This document shows, piece by piece, positions 1 through 12,200 of a stretch of DNA of 64,000 nucleotides; the stretch's first letter is position 1; each line of letters starts with the position of its first letter. The notes beneath the pieces were generated by a model. That model did not search any database. It saw nothing but the letters and a program-made list of their open reading frames with translations, and was not told where the DNA came from. The stretch is from Manduca sexta (Eukaryota > Arthropoda > Insecta > Lepidoptera > Sphingidae): positions 16,214,589 to 16,278,588 of the forward strand of contig NC_051142.1 in NCBI RefSeq assembly GCF_014839805.1. Direction: 5' to 3'. Made by a program: the position numbers and the translations under genes.

Positions 1-245
1 TGGTAGGATATATATATGTGGTGGTAGATATATTTTATATCCGCCCGGATACCGTACACAAGATGGTAAAACCCGTTATAGTGGCCCAAGTGTGTCGCGT
101 TCTGGGATCAGCGTGTCCAGTTCTAAAAGGCCGGCATAATTATGCCGACTGCCGAGGGGTAATCATCTTTCATCAGTCGACATTCTATTGGACCTCACTA
201 CACATAAGGTGCAGTGGCAATTTTGCCGTGCACGAATACAAAAAT
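1..245 (+). repeat. Repeat family A, copy 1 (cut by the window edge)
   Basis: Runs from TGGTAGGATATATATA through ATCCGCCCGGATACCGTACA, then AAGGCCGGCATAATTATGCC and CAGTCGACATTCTATTGGAC, to AAGGTGCAGTGGCA. The blocks recur in the same order at 32628-32880 and in part at five other places. Unclassified; the frame around GRHN..DCRG.II...STFYWT is open in copies 1 and 32628, but I recognise no protein. Confidence 0.7.
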
Positions 246-297
246 ATCCGCCTGGATAGCGACCAGAAAACATAAGTAAACTATCTTTATAACACAA

Positions 298-445
298 GAG
301 AGACTTTCCCGCCCTCAAGCCCACCACTACACCTCCTGTAAGCCAGGATCAGCAGTAGCACGCATTATATTACACCGAGCAGTGAAGCTCACGAGTCTCA
401 GGGAAAACTAATATGTCATTATCCCGCAACGAAATTAATCAAATA
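298..445 (+). repeat. Repeat family B, copy 1
   Basis: GACTTTCCCGCCCTCAAGCC, GTAAGCCAGGATCAGCAGTA, GAGTCTCAGGGAAAACTAAT and CCCGCAACGAAATTAATCAA occur in reverse complement at 22319-22463 with high similarity. Unclassified. Confidence 0.7.
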
Positions 446-512
446 GAAAGATAGGGAGGAGTTGGAAATATTAATTGTCCACAACCCTCCATAGCAATAA
501 ATAATAAAAATT

Positions 513-830
513 ATATCAGCCCTGTATTATATACTTGCCCACTGCTGAGCACGGGCCTCCTCTACTACTGACAGGGATTAGGCCTTAGTCCACCACGCTG
601 GCCTAGTGCCGATTGGTAGACTTCACACACCTTCGAAATTCCTATAGAGAACTTCTCAGATGTGCAGGTTTCCTCACGATGTTTTCCTTCACCGTTAAAG
701 CGAATGATAAATTCACAAAGAATACACACATGATTTTAGAAAAGTCAGAGGTGTGTGCCCTTGGGTTTTGAACCTGCGGACATTCGTCTTGGCAGTCCAT
801 TCCACACCCAACTAGGCTATCGCCGCTTTT
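513..830 (-). mobile_element. tRNA-derived SINE, near full length (copy 1)
   Basis: Read on the minus strand it begins GCGGCGATAGCCTAGTTGGG (box-A-like) with a box-B-like CAGGTTCAAAACCC about 35 nt later, then a body shared with eight other places in the window, and ends at CAGGGCTGATAT plus an A/T tail. ATAGCAAT occurs at 491-498 and 832-839 and is a plausible 8-bp target duplication. Confidence 0.8.
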
Positions 831-973
831 AATAGCAATGCGGGTGACAAAATAATGATCTAAGGAGGCGTTTTAACCTCAAGGATAGACGTTTACAACT
901 AGATAAGCTAGTTATAAATCACCACGGATAAAATGAAAAGAAAGGGTCCTATCAACATTATTCGTAACACCAG

Positions 974-3900
974 GTGGGTATAGACGGCAGCAAGCGTCGC
1001 GCTTCGGAAGGAGACCGCAAGCATCCGCCCGGCAGCGCCACCTGCCTCGACGCACAGCGAGCCTCCGAGAACAGGGACCGCGAGATGAACAAGCCCAAAG
1101 GTATAAACGAAAAAGAGTAGTGTGTAGTGACAAATGGTATCTCCAGATATAAAAAAAAAACAAAATTTACTAATATCATGTAAGTTATGATGCATGCTGT
1201 AGTTTACTGTAAGTAGAGAAACACAGCTATCTTCTGCCGTTATACAGCAAATAATGTAATGTGTGTTCTCTGTTGTAAACTCTCAAAATAAATAAATCAA
1301 TTTCAACACAATTCGTCCAAAAAGGTGTACATTGTATCAATTCCTTCGCGATAAACGCCCCAAATTCTCGAAAGTGGTTCAAAACAGTTTCTATTATCAA
1401 CCCCAAGTTTTGTTCTTACAATCAAGAAGGTTTAATTCGGACAAAACTGTGCGCAGGTCAGCGCAACACCAACGGTTGGCTGGTGATGACGGACGGCACT
1501 CAGTACCTCTCCGCGCAGCACTCCATCGCGTGCCGAAGGTTCCCGTACGCTTCGAGAGGTCACCAGGTATGGGAATATGTCAGAAATGGGCTGATAGTAA
1601 AAAACTTTCTCTGCGAGACTCAAAACAGATGCTATGAGAATTGACTGTGTCAATGGCGTAATTTTATTCGGTACGACTGTCGTAGGGTCTAGGGTTGAAT
1701 ACCCGGGTCGGGCAAAGTGATTGGGTATTTCTACTCAACACCATCCCGGAGTCTGGAATTTGTGCTTGAATAGATATCTGCAGTACATCGAGTAGACATT
1801 ATCAGAAGCGCTTATATTAAAATAATATAACACAATCACGTGTGACTGTCGGGGTTTGTATTTTTTGTTTAGGCTCTGGCGTGCTGCGTGATGGCGGTGG
1901 CAATGTCTCGCGTGGAAGACGTGTGCCGCTGGTGTTCCTCCACGCTGGACCAAATCCTGGACAGCGGCGACCAGCTCCACCAGGACTCGTGCCTACACTT
2001 CAAGCCACGTTCCAACATACTCACCATTGAACAGGTGCTACACGTCACAAGCAACACGTTACACGCTACATTCTATGCTGTGCTCTACTAAAACCTTACA
2101 CTCTATTATTTCCACACTCTTTATACAATTTATTTAATTTCATAAATCATTAATGCCTACGTACCCAATTCCAAAGCCGAGGTGCACCTAAAAAAATAAA
2201 ATATATATTATATTTATCACGTATACGAACAAAGTTGCACTTATGATACGTCAAAACAAAGCATAAGAATAATTATTATTATTTCTAAACAACTATTAAA
2301 ATTACCTATATAACTATGGACATTTTAAATTAGGGATAAAATTTATACAAAAGACAAGGTACAAACCGAAGTAACCAGCTCGGGCTGGCAAGTAGGGGGA
2401 AATAGAAGGGTAACGCGTCGCGATCCTCACCGGCGAGGACATGAGCCCTAACCTAGCTAACCTACCAGCCTTTCACTAGCTACCTAAGTGATGACTACCC
2501 GGAGAAGAAAGGCAGAAAGAAACTCCGTGTTAACTACTGTACCTACTTAATTCACATAACTTACTTCTGTCCCATGATCTGATAACGAACCTATCTCTGT
2601 GTGACCAGGTGTTGCGCAAGTTCTACACACCTGGTAACTGCGTGTGTCGCGTGGTGGTGTTCCAAGCGAGACACAAAGGTATCATCGATGAGGACCTGTT
2701 GCAGCAGGTAAGGAATGAGTTTCTAGAATATACTTTATGCATCGATATTTATGTACTACGTACTAGACTTGGCGTTTCGAACATTCACTGTGTTCAACTG
2801 AATTGAACTGCAATCCATTCAACTGTCTTTAGTATGGTTAATATTGACAGCTTGTGGTTGAGTACGGAGTAGCACTCAAGATAGAAGAACATGATACAAG
2901 AGAAAAGAATAAGTGTAAACCTGGATGTGAATAAAAAAAATTGTCAAATAAGTAAAATTATTTGTTGTTCAAGTGAATAAATAGGTTATAACAGTGACGT
3001 TTTGGTACCGGGAAATGGTAAATGGTCTTTTCCAGTTGACAGAGTTCTTCCGCGAGGAGAAATCTGGTGTTCTGGTAGCTGGAGACGGAACCTTCGCTGT
3101 GGCGCTGTTCAGGACGCCCAGAGGTACGGACTCTACATGTTTCAAAATCAATTACACTGTTTTATTAAACCTTTGCTTAATGTATTGGTTGGAAAAAAAT
3201 ATAGACCTACATACTGACGTCTTTTATGAGTTTTATAAATCTATGCTTCACGCAAAAGTTAACGTTTCTTATATTTTGATAAATCATTTTTGAAGCTCCT
3301 GAAACAAATGGCACATAGCATACTGACGTTATTATAAGTATATTATGTAGATATAATGCCACTTTTTTACACGACCTTCACTGCTAGTAAGTGTTACGGG
3401 GTCTAGATAATATCTATTGACGAACGATTACCTCGCGCCAGTGGACATAATTATGCCGGCCTTGAAACCGGATATAGAAACTGATCCCAAATCACACGCT
3501 AACGTGGGACACCATGGCGAGTTTTACACCTTGTGTACGGTGATCGATATTCAAGCTTACTAATATCTTGCTTCCAGTGGATAATATTAAGAACTCGACT
3601 GGAGGTTCATAAAATCCGAAGGTAATAAATTGGTAAACGCTTACCAATTGATTAACAAGGGACCTAAATTACCTATTTACATAGAAAACAAACTGTCTCA
3701 CACTAACATGACTAATCGCTTAATAAAAGTCCTAAATTAACTATTCTCATTTAAAAACAAGCTATCTCACACTAACATGCCTATCGCAAATGCTACCAGC
3801 AGCGTTATTATTCTGACGTGTTCAGGTTACTACATGTTCGACCCGGCGGATAGAGATCGGTATGGTAGAGCGGTGGCGCCACCCTGCATCGGTAGAGCGA

Positions 3901-5443
3901 GGGCTTGCTTCTCGCAGTTTCCTAATGTGAGTACCATTATTCATGAATGCTATCCTTTAATGAAAAATAATACTAACTATTGCTACTACGCAGTCAACTC
4001 ACTGCATTCACATAAATCAACCAGACTGTACCCTTCTCAAGAGGGGCACGCTGAGGAGGGGCGAACGAAACATGCTATGCTGTAGCCCTCCTCCTCTGGA
4101 ACATCGTCTCTGCACTTACGATAACGCCGGACTGGCCATTGTATCAAATAGGGAGACCCTCCCCTTTGCCGGCCACACATACATACATATAAACACAACA
4201 TTTTTCAGCGACTCTTATCCCTCATTCCACAATAAAACACAAGAGAATAAAATTGAGTATCGTGAGTGATGAGTTCAGAATTTTTTTTTTGATTATTTCA
4301 TTCTAACCTGTCACAGCCCACCCCATTCCATCCCACCAGATCCCATCCCATCCCATCCCATTCCATTCCATCACATCACATCCCATTCCACTCCATCCCA
4401 TCCCATCCCATAACATTCCATTCCATCCTATTTAATCTAAATGTTGCTTTTTAGCTGCATAAAGTATTCATTATAATCACATCACTCGTTTGTCGTTACA
4501 GGTGCAAACTCTGGCGGAGAAGTTGTGTCCTAACGTGCCACCGATGGTCAAGTATACTGGAGAAAATGACGATAAAGTTTGTACAAGTTTAAATTATTTG
4601 TCCTCTTTGCTTTGTTCTCGTCCTCTATTGAAACAGGGAATAAAAAACCTTGTTTCGGGTCAATAAAATCAGCATAATTACTAATGGTCGCCATTCTTAT
4701 AGACTAGAATAAGCTTGCAGATAAAATTGTGTACGGTTAAAATGCATAATATAAATTCTAATGCAATTAATAAATTTTTATATTTTGTCTCGAAGAAGTA
4801 ATATTATTTGTGGTTAGTATAGATTTTTTTTTTTTTTAACAGGCTAGTACAACGGGAAGTAAATCTAAAGAGGACGCTGGCGGAGACAAAGGGGTGAGTG
4901 AAGTGTTCACACCTGTTGAGAGTTGTGAAGGAAACTGGGTGGGGGGTCTATGGTTTGCTTATTTTTGATGACATGGGAGAAGGAGTGATTCTGACCAGTG
5001 ATAGGTACGTTCATAATTTTTTTATGAGATAAGCAATTAAAAACAATGGGCCCGCTTCCAATAGGTCGATCTGGAAATCTTTGGGGGAGGCCCATGTTCA
5101 GCAGTGGACATCCTGCGGCTGATGATGATGAAAGAAAAACAAAAAAAAATTAACAGATTTTGTAAACATTATGCTTACGTGTGCATGGAGAACTTTGCTT
5201 AATTTTGTTGACGAAGGGAATGGGGGGGGGGGGGTAAAAACGTAATACTTTAAGTGCCGGAGACGGGGGGGGTAAAAACACCAAAATCCTGCTTACGTAA
5301 TACTTTAACTGCCTCCATCAATTATTTGAATTTGGATCTTAATGCCTAATAATCTTTAGGTGCATTTCGAGGAGCCCGCCACGTTTTCGATCTACGGCAT
5401 GGACGTGACGAGTCTGCGTAGACTGAACCAGCACGAGCGTTGA
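974..5443 (+). CDS. 3' part of a gene encoding a peptidase C76-like (tegument-protease-like) domain protein, probably catalytically dead
   Basis: Spliced gene reconstructed by joining exons 974-1100, 1457-1566, 1873-2034, 2609-2707, 3036-3123, 3826-3926, 4502-4576, 4843-4893 and 5360-5443 (TGA). Every intron is GT-AG and every phase agrees; the exons are clearly more GC-rich than the introns. They give about 298 residues. The first exon is the least certain: its acceptor is weak, and an ATG at 1085 could be the start, but an open frame above it suggests that the gene continues off the left edge. Known family pattern, recalled from insect C76-like proteins: a G-R-Q-C segment, a W...LD.IL..GD.L helix, a strand ending in a.av, then F-D-P-H. 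Here I see RGHQALACC at residues 76-84, STLDQILDSGDQL further on, GDGTFAVALF, and YYMFDPADRDRYG around 197-209. So the layout matches, but the Cys and His positions are Ala. The C-terminal tail is polar (SKSKEDAGGDKG). Role unknown; the fold assignment is an inference. Confidence 0.7.
1652..1790 (+). mobile_element. Second SINE-like family fragment, in the intron after exon 2 of the C76-like gene
   Basis: Contains a box-B-like GGGTTGAATACCCGGGTCGG followed by GGCAAAGTGATTGGGTATTT, a sequence type I know from lepidopteran tRNA-derived SINEs. A related fragment (GGTTCGATTTCCAAGTCGGG) occurs near 62935. Family assignment is by pattern memory. Confidence 0.5.
3430..3580 (-). repeat. Repeat family A, inverted copy in an intron of the C76-like gene
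   Basis: On the minus strand: GTACACAAGGTGTAAAACTC, CACGTTAGCGTGTGATTTGG, then AGGCCGGCATAATTATGTCC. Covers the left half of the family. Confidence 0.6.
3660..3788. repeat. Tandem pair of about 60 bp, intron of the C76-like gene
   Basis: CCTAAATTA.CTATT..CAT, AAAACAA.CT.TCTCACACT and AACATG.CTA-TCGC occur at 3662-3719 and 3731-3788. The copies end 37 bp before the acceptor of exon 6. Confidence 0.7.
4317..4432. repeat. Pentanucleotide (TCCCA/TTCCA)n tract
   Basis: About 115 bp of imperfect CCATC/CCATT units in the intron between exons 6 and 7 of the C76-like gene. Confidence 0.9.
5040..5145 (+). mobile_element. 3' tail of an RTE-like LINE, in the last intron of the C76-like gene
   Basis: The plus strand encodes SIWKSLGEAHVQQWTSCG and a stop, which I recognise as the usual end of lepidopteran RTE-type reverse-transcriptase proteins, followed by a short (TGA)n tail. 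Only this 5'-truncated end is present. Confidence 0.65.
5222..5315. repeat. G13 tract and a diverged local duplication
   Basis: A run of 13 G (5222-5234) followed by TAAAAACGTAATACTTTAAG; GGGGGGGGTAAAAACACC and TACGTAATACTTTAACTGCC follow about 40 bp later, pointing to a local duplication within the last intron of the C76-like gene. Confidence 0.6.
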
Positions 5444-5821
5444 GACGCGCCGGAACTTTCACACTGGCGTTTATTGCGCGCTGTTATGTACCGTGAGAAC
5501 GCCTTTGGACTTGTTATGATTAGAGTCGGATTGCTGATTGATGTTTGCTTAAAAACAACTTCTTTGTCTCTTATATTTTAGTCATTTACTGCTATTTTAA
5601 GTTGATTATGGGTATTATACGTAATGAAGGTTTAGACTACAAACTTCGTTTATTAAAAATGGTATTTTTTTCATTCATTTGATCTGTCGTTAAATCCCAC
5701 GTTAAGGGTTGCGTTAATGAAACTCTAGTGTGAAAGGTCGTTTACAAAATTTAGTTCTGTGAATGTATTGTAATTAGTACCACATTTCGTAACAAAAAAA
5801 ATGTATAAATAGAAAATTTAC

Positions 5822-5827
5822 AATAAA
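5822..5827 (+). terminator. Poly(A) signal of the C76-like gene
   Basis: AATAAA lies 379 bp after the TGA at 5441-5443, at the end of an AT-rich 3' UTR with no other strong signal close by. Cleavage would be expected near 5838-5857, which is where the opposing reductase gene has its own signals. Confidence 0.6.
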
Positions 5828-5848
5828 ATATATTTTTTTAAATTGTCT

Positions 5849-5858
5849 TTTATTTATT
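5849..5858 (-). terminator. Two overlapping poly(A) signals of the fatty acyl-CoA reductase gene
   Basis: Plus-strand TTTATTTATT reads as two overlapping AATAAA hexamers on the minus strand, about 385 bp beyond the reductase stop codon. Cleavage would fall near 5820-5840, so the two convergent transcripts probably overlap by a few tens of bases. Confidence 0.5.
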
Positions 5859-6240
5859 TTAACACAAGTTATTTACACATATTACAATTTTTCATTACGA
5901 CGTAAAAAGCAACTTAACGACTTTTGCGACGAAATAATAAGTCTCTGGGCAATTGGTGTACTTCTGCTTACCTCATTAAGCATACGGACATCATATGACA
6001 CATACGCTCTAAAATATGTGCTAAATCCCCAATTTTACACAACTAATAGAATGACTTACCCAATACAGATCAGAGCATAGAGTTAGTAGTAGAACTACGA
6101 ATAAAGTGCAATTCATTTTAATTCCGAGTTTGCTTTAATTTGTCTGCAGGCGCTTACCACAAGAGAAACTACGTGGTAGTCCTAGTTGTAATAAATTTAA
6201 TTGAAAGTTCTCTTACTATCCGGATATTTTATAAAAATTA

Positions 6241-9200
6241 TCAATATAAATAATCTTCCCTCCTAATAATGGGAAAAGGTGATAGACTCTTAAAAGCATT
6301 GTCAAGCATTTCCACATAAGAGAGGAAGTAATGTCGCTTCGAGAAGAAGAATAACAGTAGTAGAGTCAAGAAGAATAACTTCACAGCTCTGTCGACGATG
6401 TAGCGTCTGCAAAATAAGAAAACGGGAATAAATTTTATACTCATTTAAAGTCTACGTAAACTACCAAGCATTTTCCACGCCGAGAATAATTTTGTTGCAG
6501 TTAGAAGGATATTATACTCAAGTTACAGTTCTGTACTTTATCATTTGATATCCTTGTCATTTAATCCTAGACTGTGTTTGTCTATGCCCAGAGCGGTCGA
6601 GTTGTCTATATTCTGTCCCAGTTTTACGCGAGCACATCCGCGATGCCAATTGACAACCGGGAACACAAGCTGTCGCCCATTTTTGTAACTTGTACGTATT
6701 ATATTTTTCAATTTGGTAATAGTAATGTCATCAGCCCTGTATTATATACTGTCCCACTGTTGGGCACAGGTCTCCTCTACTACTGAGAGGGATTAGGCCG
6801 TAGTCCACCACGCTGGCCTAGTGCGGATTGGTAAACTTCACAAACCCTCGAAATTCCTATTGAGAACTTCTCAGGTATGCAGGTTTCCTCACGATGTTTT
6901 CCTTTACCGTTAAAGCAAGCGATAATTCACAATCCACATAGTTTTTTAACTTCGCCTCCACATCAATAGTGTTACATCTACAAGCAGGCCTCGTGATTGT
7001 TATTCTATAGAGTACCCTTCATATTAACTTACATTCTATGCAATCTCCTAGCCCTCGGCAGGTTCCCAGGGTCTTCCTTGCAGCAATACTGCCGTATACC
7101 AAGAACAAAGTTCTCAAAATAATGGTCCATATCCATATGAGGATCGACGAAGTAGAAGGTGCTCTGGTCTTCTGCATTGATCCTAGTGTGGAGAGACAGG
7201 AACCTCTCGTTGTTGAAGTGCCATTCCTTCGTTGTGTAGTATTGCACGACTTCTAAACCGTGAGAGATTCGGGCTTGGAGTTTCACCATACTGAAAAATA
7301 ATGTTGGGTTCTAGATCTCTTTTATGCGAAATTATGTATTGAGTAGTTACTGCAGATATATTAAATAGCATTATTATATGCAGATATAATAAAATGAGCT
7401 CTCAAGCTGTTTCTTCAGGAGTGGGGAAGGCTGTTGTTTAATATATCCATGTTACGTTCCTACTTTAATTTATCTAGTAGGTAACGACTACAGTGTAAAA
7501 TGAGACTATAATAGTAGTAATAGTAAGAACAATTGTCACTTATATAGAAATAAAAACTGCTCGTTCGATCTCTTAGGTGTACAATTAACGAAAATGAAAA
7601 ACCAACAGTCACATAGTCCTCATGAGATCCAATTTCCTCAATACTCACAATCTCTCCCTTCTTAGCAAGAACAGCAGTCCATCAATCAGGTAAGCCGGTA
7701 AGAGATGGTAGAAGAACTTGCTGATCTGATACGTGATCCAGTATGAGCGTATGTTGCCGCCAGGATACCACAGCGCCACCGTGAATGGGTACTGGTGCAT
7801 CCACTTCTCACCTGAAACCATTGATTGAAGCCAGCTGATAATAAGTTCTTTTTCACGTTTATAGTTGGGAAATAAGGATATGAAGATAAAATTACCAACA
7901 TTCCCATAATTTACGCAGATTTTTAAAATTGCAAAGCGTTGCCGTATCAAATAATAAAGTTAGTAATAAGAAATGGCATAGAATTTGTTAGACTACCAAG
8001 TAATCCATAGAGAAAGTAATATACTACGCAAGAAGTAATAATCTACTCAGAACGAAGAACTTGGCTCTAATGTTTCACAATAATGTATGTTTATCGTCTC
8101 TAAGGTCGGTCTTTAATTACAGACTCTACGCTTTGCTCTACATATATAAAGTTCCTTTAGTTCAAAACAGATGGCGCTACTATACAACAATCTTTACATT
8201 AATTATAGGACATAAAACTTTTGGGTACTGATATTTACTAAGAGATGGCGCTGATATCCTAATAGCTAATATTATTCTGAAATTATTTATATAAAACAAT
8301 TAAAACAGTGTCACCAAAGTAGTCCGAAGTGTCAAAACAACAATATCGCACTATTTTTATTTTAATATGTTCTTAATTAGGAGCGATCTAATCTCTAAAT
8401 TCGACGAAAATATAATTCCATAAAACTTAAATTATATTTTGGAATGAAAACGCATTTACATTTCGTTCCCCAACTGGTAATCGAACCCAAAGTCTTTTTT
8501 TTGTTGTCTAGGAAAACACTATTTCTACACTTTGCAGTAAGGACTTCCTTATGTTGTACTAAAAACAAGACCTACGGCTGAATCTAAAATCATGCTATCA
8601 CTCACCCAATTCAAGGACATGTGCCCATGAGAATCTGATCATCTTGTTTAGCGTCAAGTTATACACCTGGGTTTCTCTGAGTCTGTAATACATCATAAGT
8701 ACTAAATGTAATGTATTCTATGGGTACTGATTTTTGCAAAGATTTTTGGTTGTACAGCCGATAGGGTCACTTATCTGGTCGCAACCATGAATTAGCATTA
8801 ATTCAGATGTACAAATAACCAAGAACTTTAAATTACATAAAGCATGGTACAAACCAAAAAAAATCACCCGATATTTTAAAAGATTTATCATACTTACTTA
8901 TCAAGAGCAGTCGCATACGCAACCAAAATGCACCCGTTGACCACCACATCCACTCCCACGGCATCTACCGTGTACTTCGCCTCGCAAAGCATAGTGCGTA
9001 TCACTCCTGTATACACACATCATTTTACAGTGTAGATATACAGATGGATTTTTGAGATAGAGCAGCTAGGGAAGGAAACTAAAACGCAGTAACTACAAAA
9101 AAAAATATCTTAGGAGACTGTCCATCATGTTTAAAGACTTTAAGATCTTCAGTTTTATAATGTTTAAAGTAAATTTTAGTCATATTTCCTACAAAATGTA

Positions 9201-12200
9201 TGAAGAAAGTTTTTTGTTTTGGCCTCACTATAGTCAGCAAGATCGTTTGGCATCAAAACTGTTTTTGCATGCGTTGCTCATGATCCTACTTAATTTTCCA
9301 AAATCTGGGAATGCAGATCGAAATGTCTTTTAAAAGATGGACAGCTTCCTTAAAAAGTATATAGCTACAGCGGTTAACGTGCTGCCTTGCTAGCCCTACC
9401 TTAAAATCCACCCTCTATATTAAAAGTCATACTCGATCAATGCAGAATTCTAGAATAACTATAAACAATCTTACAAACGTAGGCTAAGCTACTTGCCTTT
9501 TCCACTGCCGATGACGATCCCTGTGGCCCCATTCATGCCGTCAACCCAACCTGCGAAGGGCTCCTTCCAAGTTGCAATCACTAGAAAAAAATTGTAGAGG
9601 TTTAGAAATTTTAAACCATAATTTAAAAACAGAACATTTTCTAACTGTTAAGTTGCACAGACTTTTATTACCGCGGGCAAAAAACGCGTTGTTGATCGAC
9701 ACTGGTCAAAATCTGGTCCACCTTCCCATGAGCTGGGAAGTGGGACGACATCCTAAAAAAAATTTTTACTACCCAGTATTACCTATAGAAGGTCGGACGA
9801 TGGCAACGGGGAACTTGCTGCTGAACTCATTCACCAGGTCCTCGGTCACAGCCTTTGTGTAGGAGTACGTGTTGGGTTCCGACGCAATCAGTCTGCAACA
9901 TAAAACTGAGTTTAGTCATAATTTAAATAATCACAACAATTATTCCTAAACTCTCCATACTAAGAGTAAGAACCACGCCCGTGATGCTGCAGTCCTCAAT
10001 ACTGACTTAGGCATATTACCGCAATACTGACTTGGGCTGTAAGTAAGCTAGGGTATCATCATCCATCCACTCCAGCAGCTGCAGCAGGCGACGCGGCGCG
10101 TGCACGACGGGGTAAAGTCGCTCGGACAGCTGTGGCAGCTCGCACCTGCAGTACGCCGTCGACACGTGCACGAACGCCTGGGGAAAGTAAAACTATAACA
10201 TACTTAAGGAACTCGACATCGATAAACACTGCTTATCATCAGATGATTATTGTAGTCAAATATTATGTGGAAATGTCACCCCAATTAACATAATTGTCTC
10301 TAGCCTCTGAAAGGTTGGTCTAGAAATTTTTAGGAAGGCTTATATTCAACAGTGGACTGAAGGTTGAAGATAATAATAGGCATAATGAATTTCACTGCAA
10401 ATCTTTACACAAAATATTATATAACATAAAATCAAACACAGCTATGTATATATACACTATGCCGCCAAATGAACTTAATGCTATCATTTCATAGCTTTTT
10501 TCAAGGACCTTCCACAGCATATATACGCATTCACTAGTAATGAACGATTGTGTTATCAATTTAGACCTGGATTTAGGCACTTACTTCTATATTCTTCATA
10601 GACTCGGCGAGAGTCAGTACTCTTAATGTACCTTTGATGTTTATATTGATTGCTACTTTTAGAGTCTGGTCGAACCTGGGGACGAAAACTGGACGTACAG
10701 AACTGTCGTCTGACGAAGGTATATGATTAATGAGGCATGGGATAGCAATACTATTGAAGTGTTAAATCAATTAAAGGTATTTTAAAACTTAAATGGTAAA
10801 AAATAAGGTAGATAGTCAAGCGTAGACGATGCAATCGAAAAGATCGATTTTGCTAAGCTCCTAATGTAAGTCAAATAGCCAAATTTCTATTATTCTGAAC
10901 AAAATATAAATCGTATATTTAAAACATTTGGACATAAATAGAATATAGAGCCAAAAGACGTTTGTCAAAATCATGTACTGTAGAAATATATCTTTGCTTA
11001 TCCCTATGGCACCCAGGTGTGATAATATAGTACCTGACACACGCAGCACTGTGGAACACAATATTACAATGTTCGACTAACTCCTGCCGGTCCACCTCCG
11101 ACATTCCGAGACCGTCTATCGTGATATCACCTCCAATCAGACGCAGGTTCTTAGAGAACTCTGGGTTCCTCTCACGAAGAAGATCGAAAACCTGTGAATA
11201 AATACTACAAATTTCTTTTGGTCCATAAGATTTTTCAGTCAGTTTCTTTACAATTTACTAACGAGACAAGCCCGTTTGGTAGCAAACACCATACTAGCTC
11301 TAAGAGTAACATTGACTTTAATTAACACATTGCCTGCACTTAAGTGCTACCGCCAGAAAAATAAAATACTGTAATTTTATATTTCCGACAATACATACCT
11401 ACCTTCACTAAACATAATGTTACTTCTGCTTGGCATCAAGAGACACAGCAATTGAAAATAAAAATAAATCTATTTTATTTTCAATTACTGTGTCTGTGTG
11501 GAGTCCCCCCCCCCCCCTTGACCACGAAGGCAGCAGTCTTCGAAACGTCGGAAGAAAATAATAATATAAAAACCGCGAAAAAATCCGTTAAATAGTTTAA
11601 TTTTCAATGTCTAACATTCGCGTAAATATAAGAAATCATTAGACACATTTATGGTATGTGTTATATGTAATGTATGTATGTGGTAATGGTATATCTCCCA
11701 GATGGACTTTTTTATACTAGAGAAGCAATAATGGTATGTATCCAAAGGGACTTTCGCTTACTAGGTTAAGACTTACAAAAGACCTCCCTTAATACATACC
11801 TTACACTCGCACATCTGTTGTAGTCGCTCTTCACCGGAGATATTCTTTTTTTCTCGAATTAATAAGTAGATGGTCCTGATATCTGGACAAGCACGCAGTA
11901 GCTTCTCTACCAACAGCTGTAATAAGTTAATATTAAGACAGATTTTTTATGACATCAGAAAATCTGTAAACCTTCACAACTTCATAAATGCTACTCGTCA
12001 CATAAAAGTATAAGCCGACCACATACAAAGTCAAGCACTATACAATTAATAATTGTACTCCCAAATAAATAGTAATCAAATGAGTACAATCGATATATCA
12101 GCCATCAATATACATTAGCAGTTTAATACGATGAACCGTCAATAAAAATTTTCCTGAAACTTGTGAAACAGACCTTTACTTACTATATGTTTTTAAAACA

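Noticed and set aside
958..1195. Minus-strand ORFs of 73-95 codons
   Set aside because: They lie opposite a GC-rich plus-strand segment (974-1100) that joins in phase to the next C76-like exon; the minus frames have no homology I can see.
7038..7256. 72-codon plus-strand ORF
   Set aside because: Antisense shadow of reductase exon 11, whose minus frame matches the FAR C-terminal region and has consistent splice sites.
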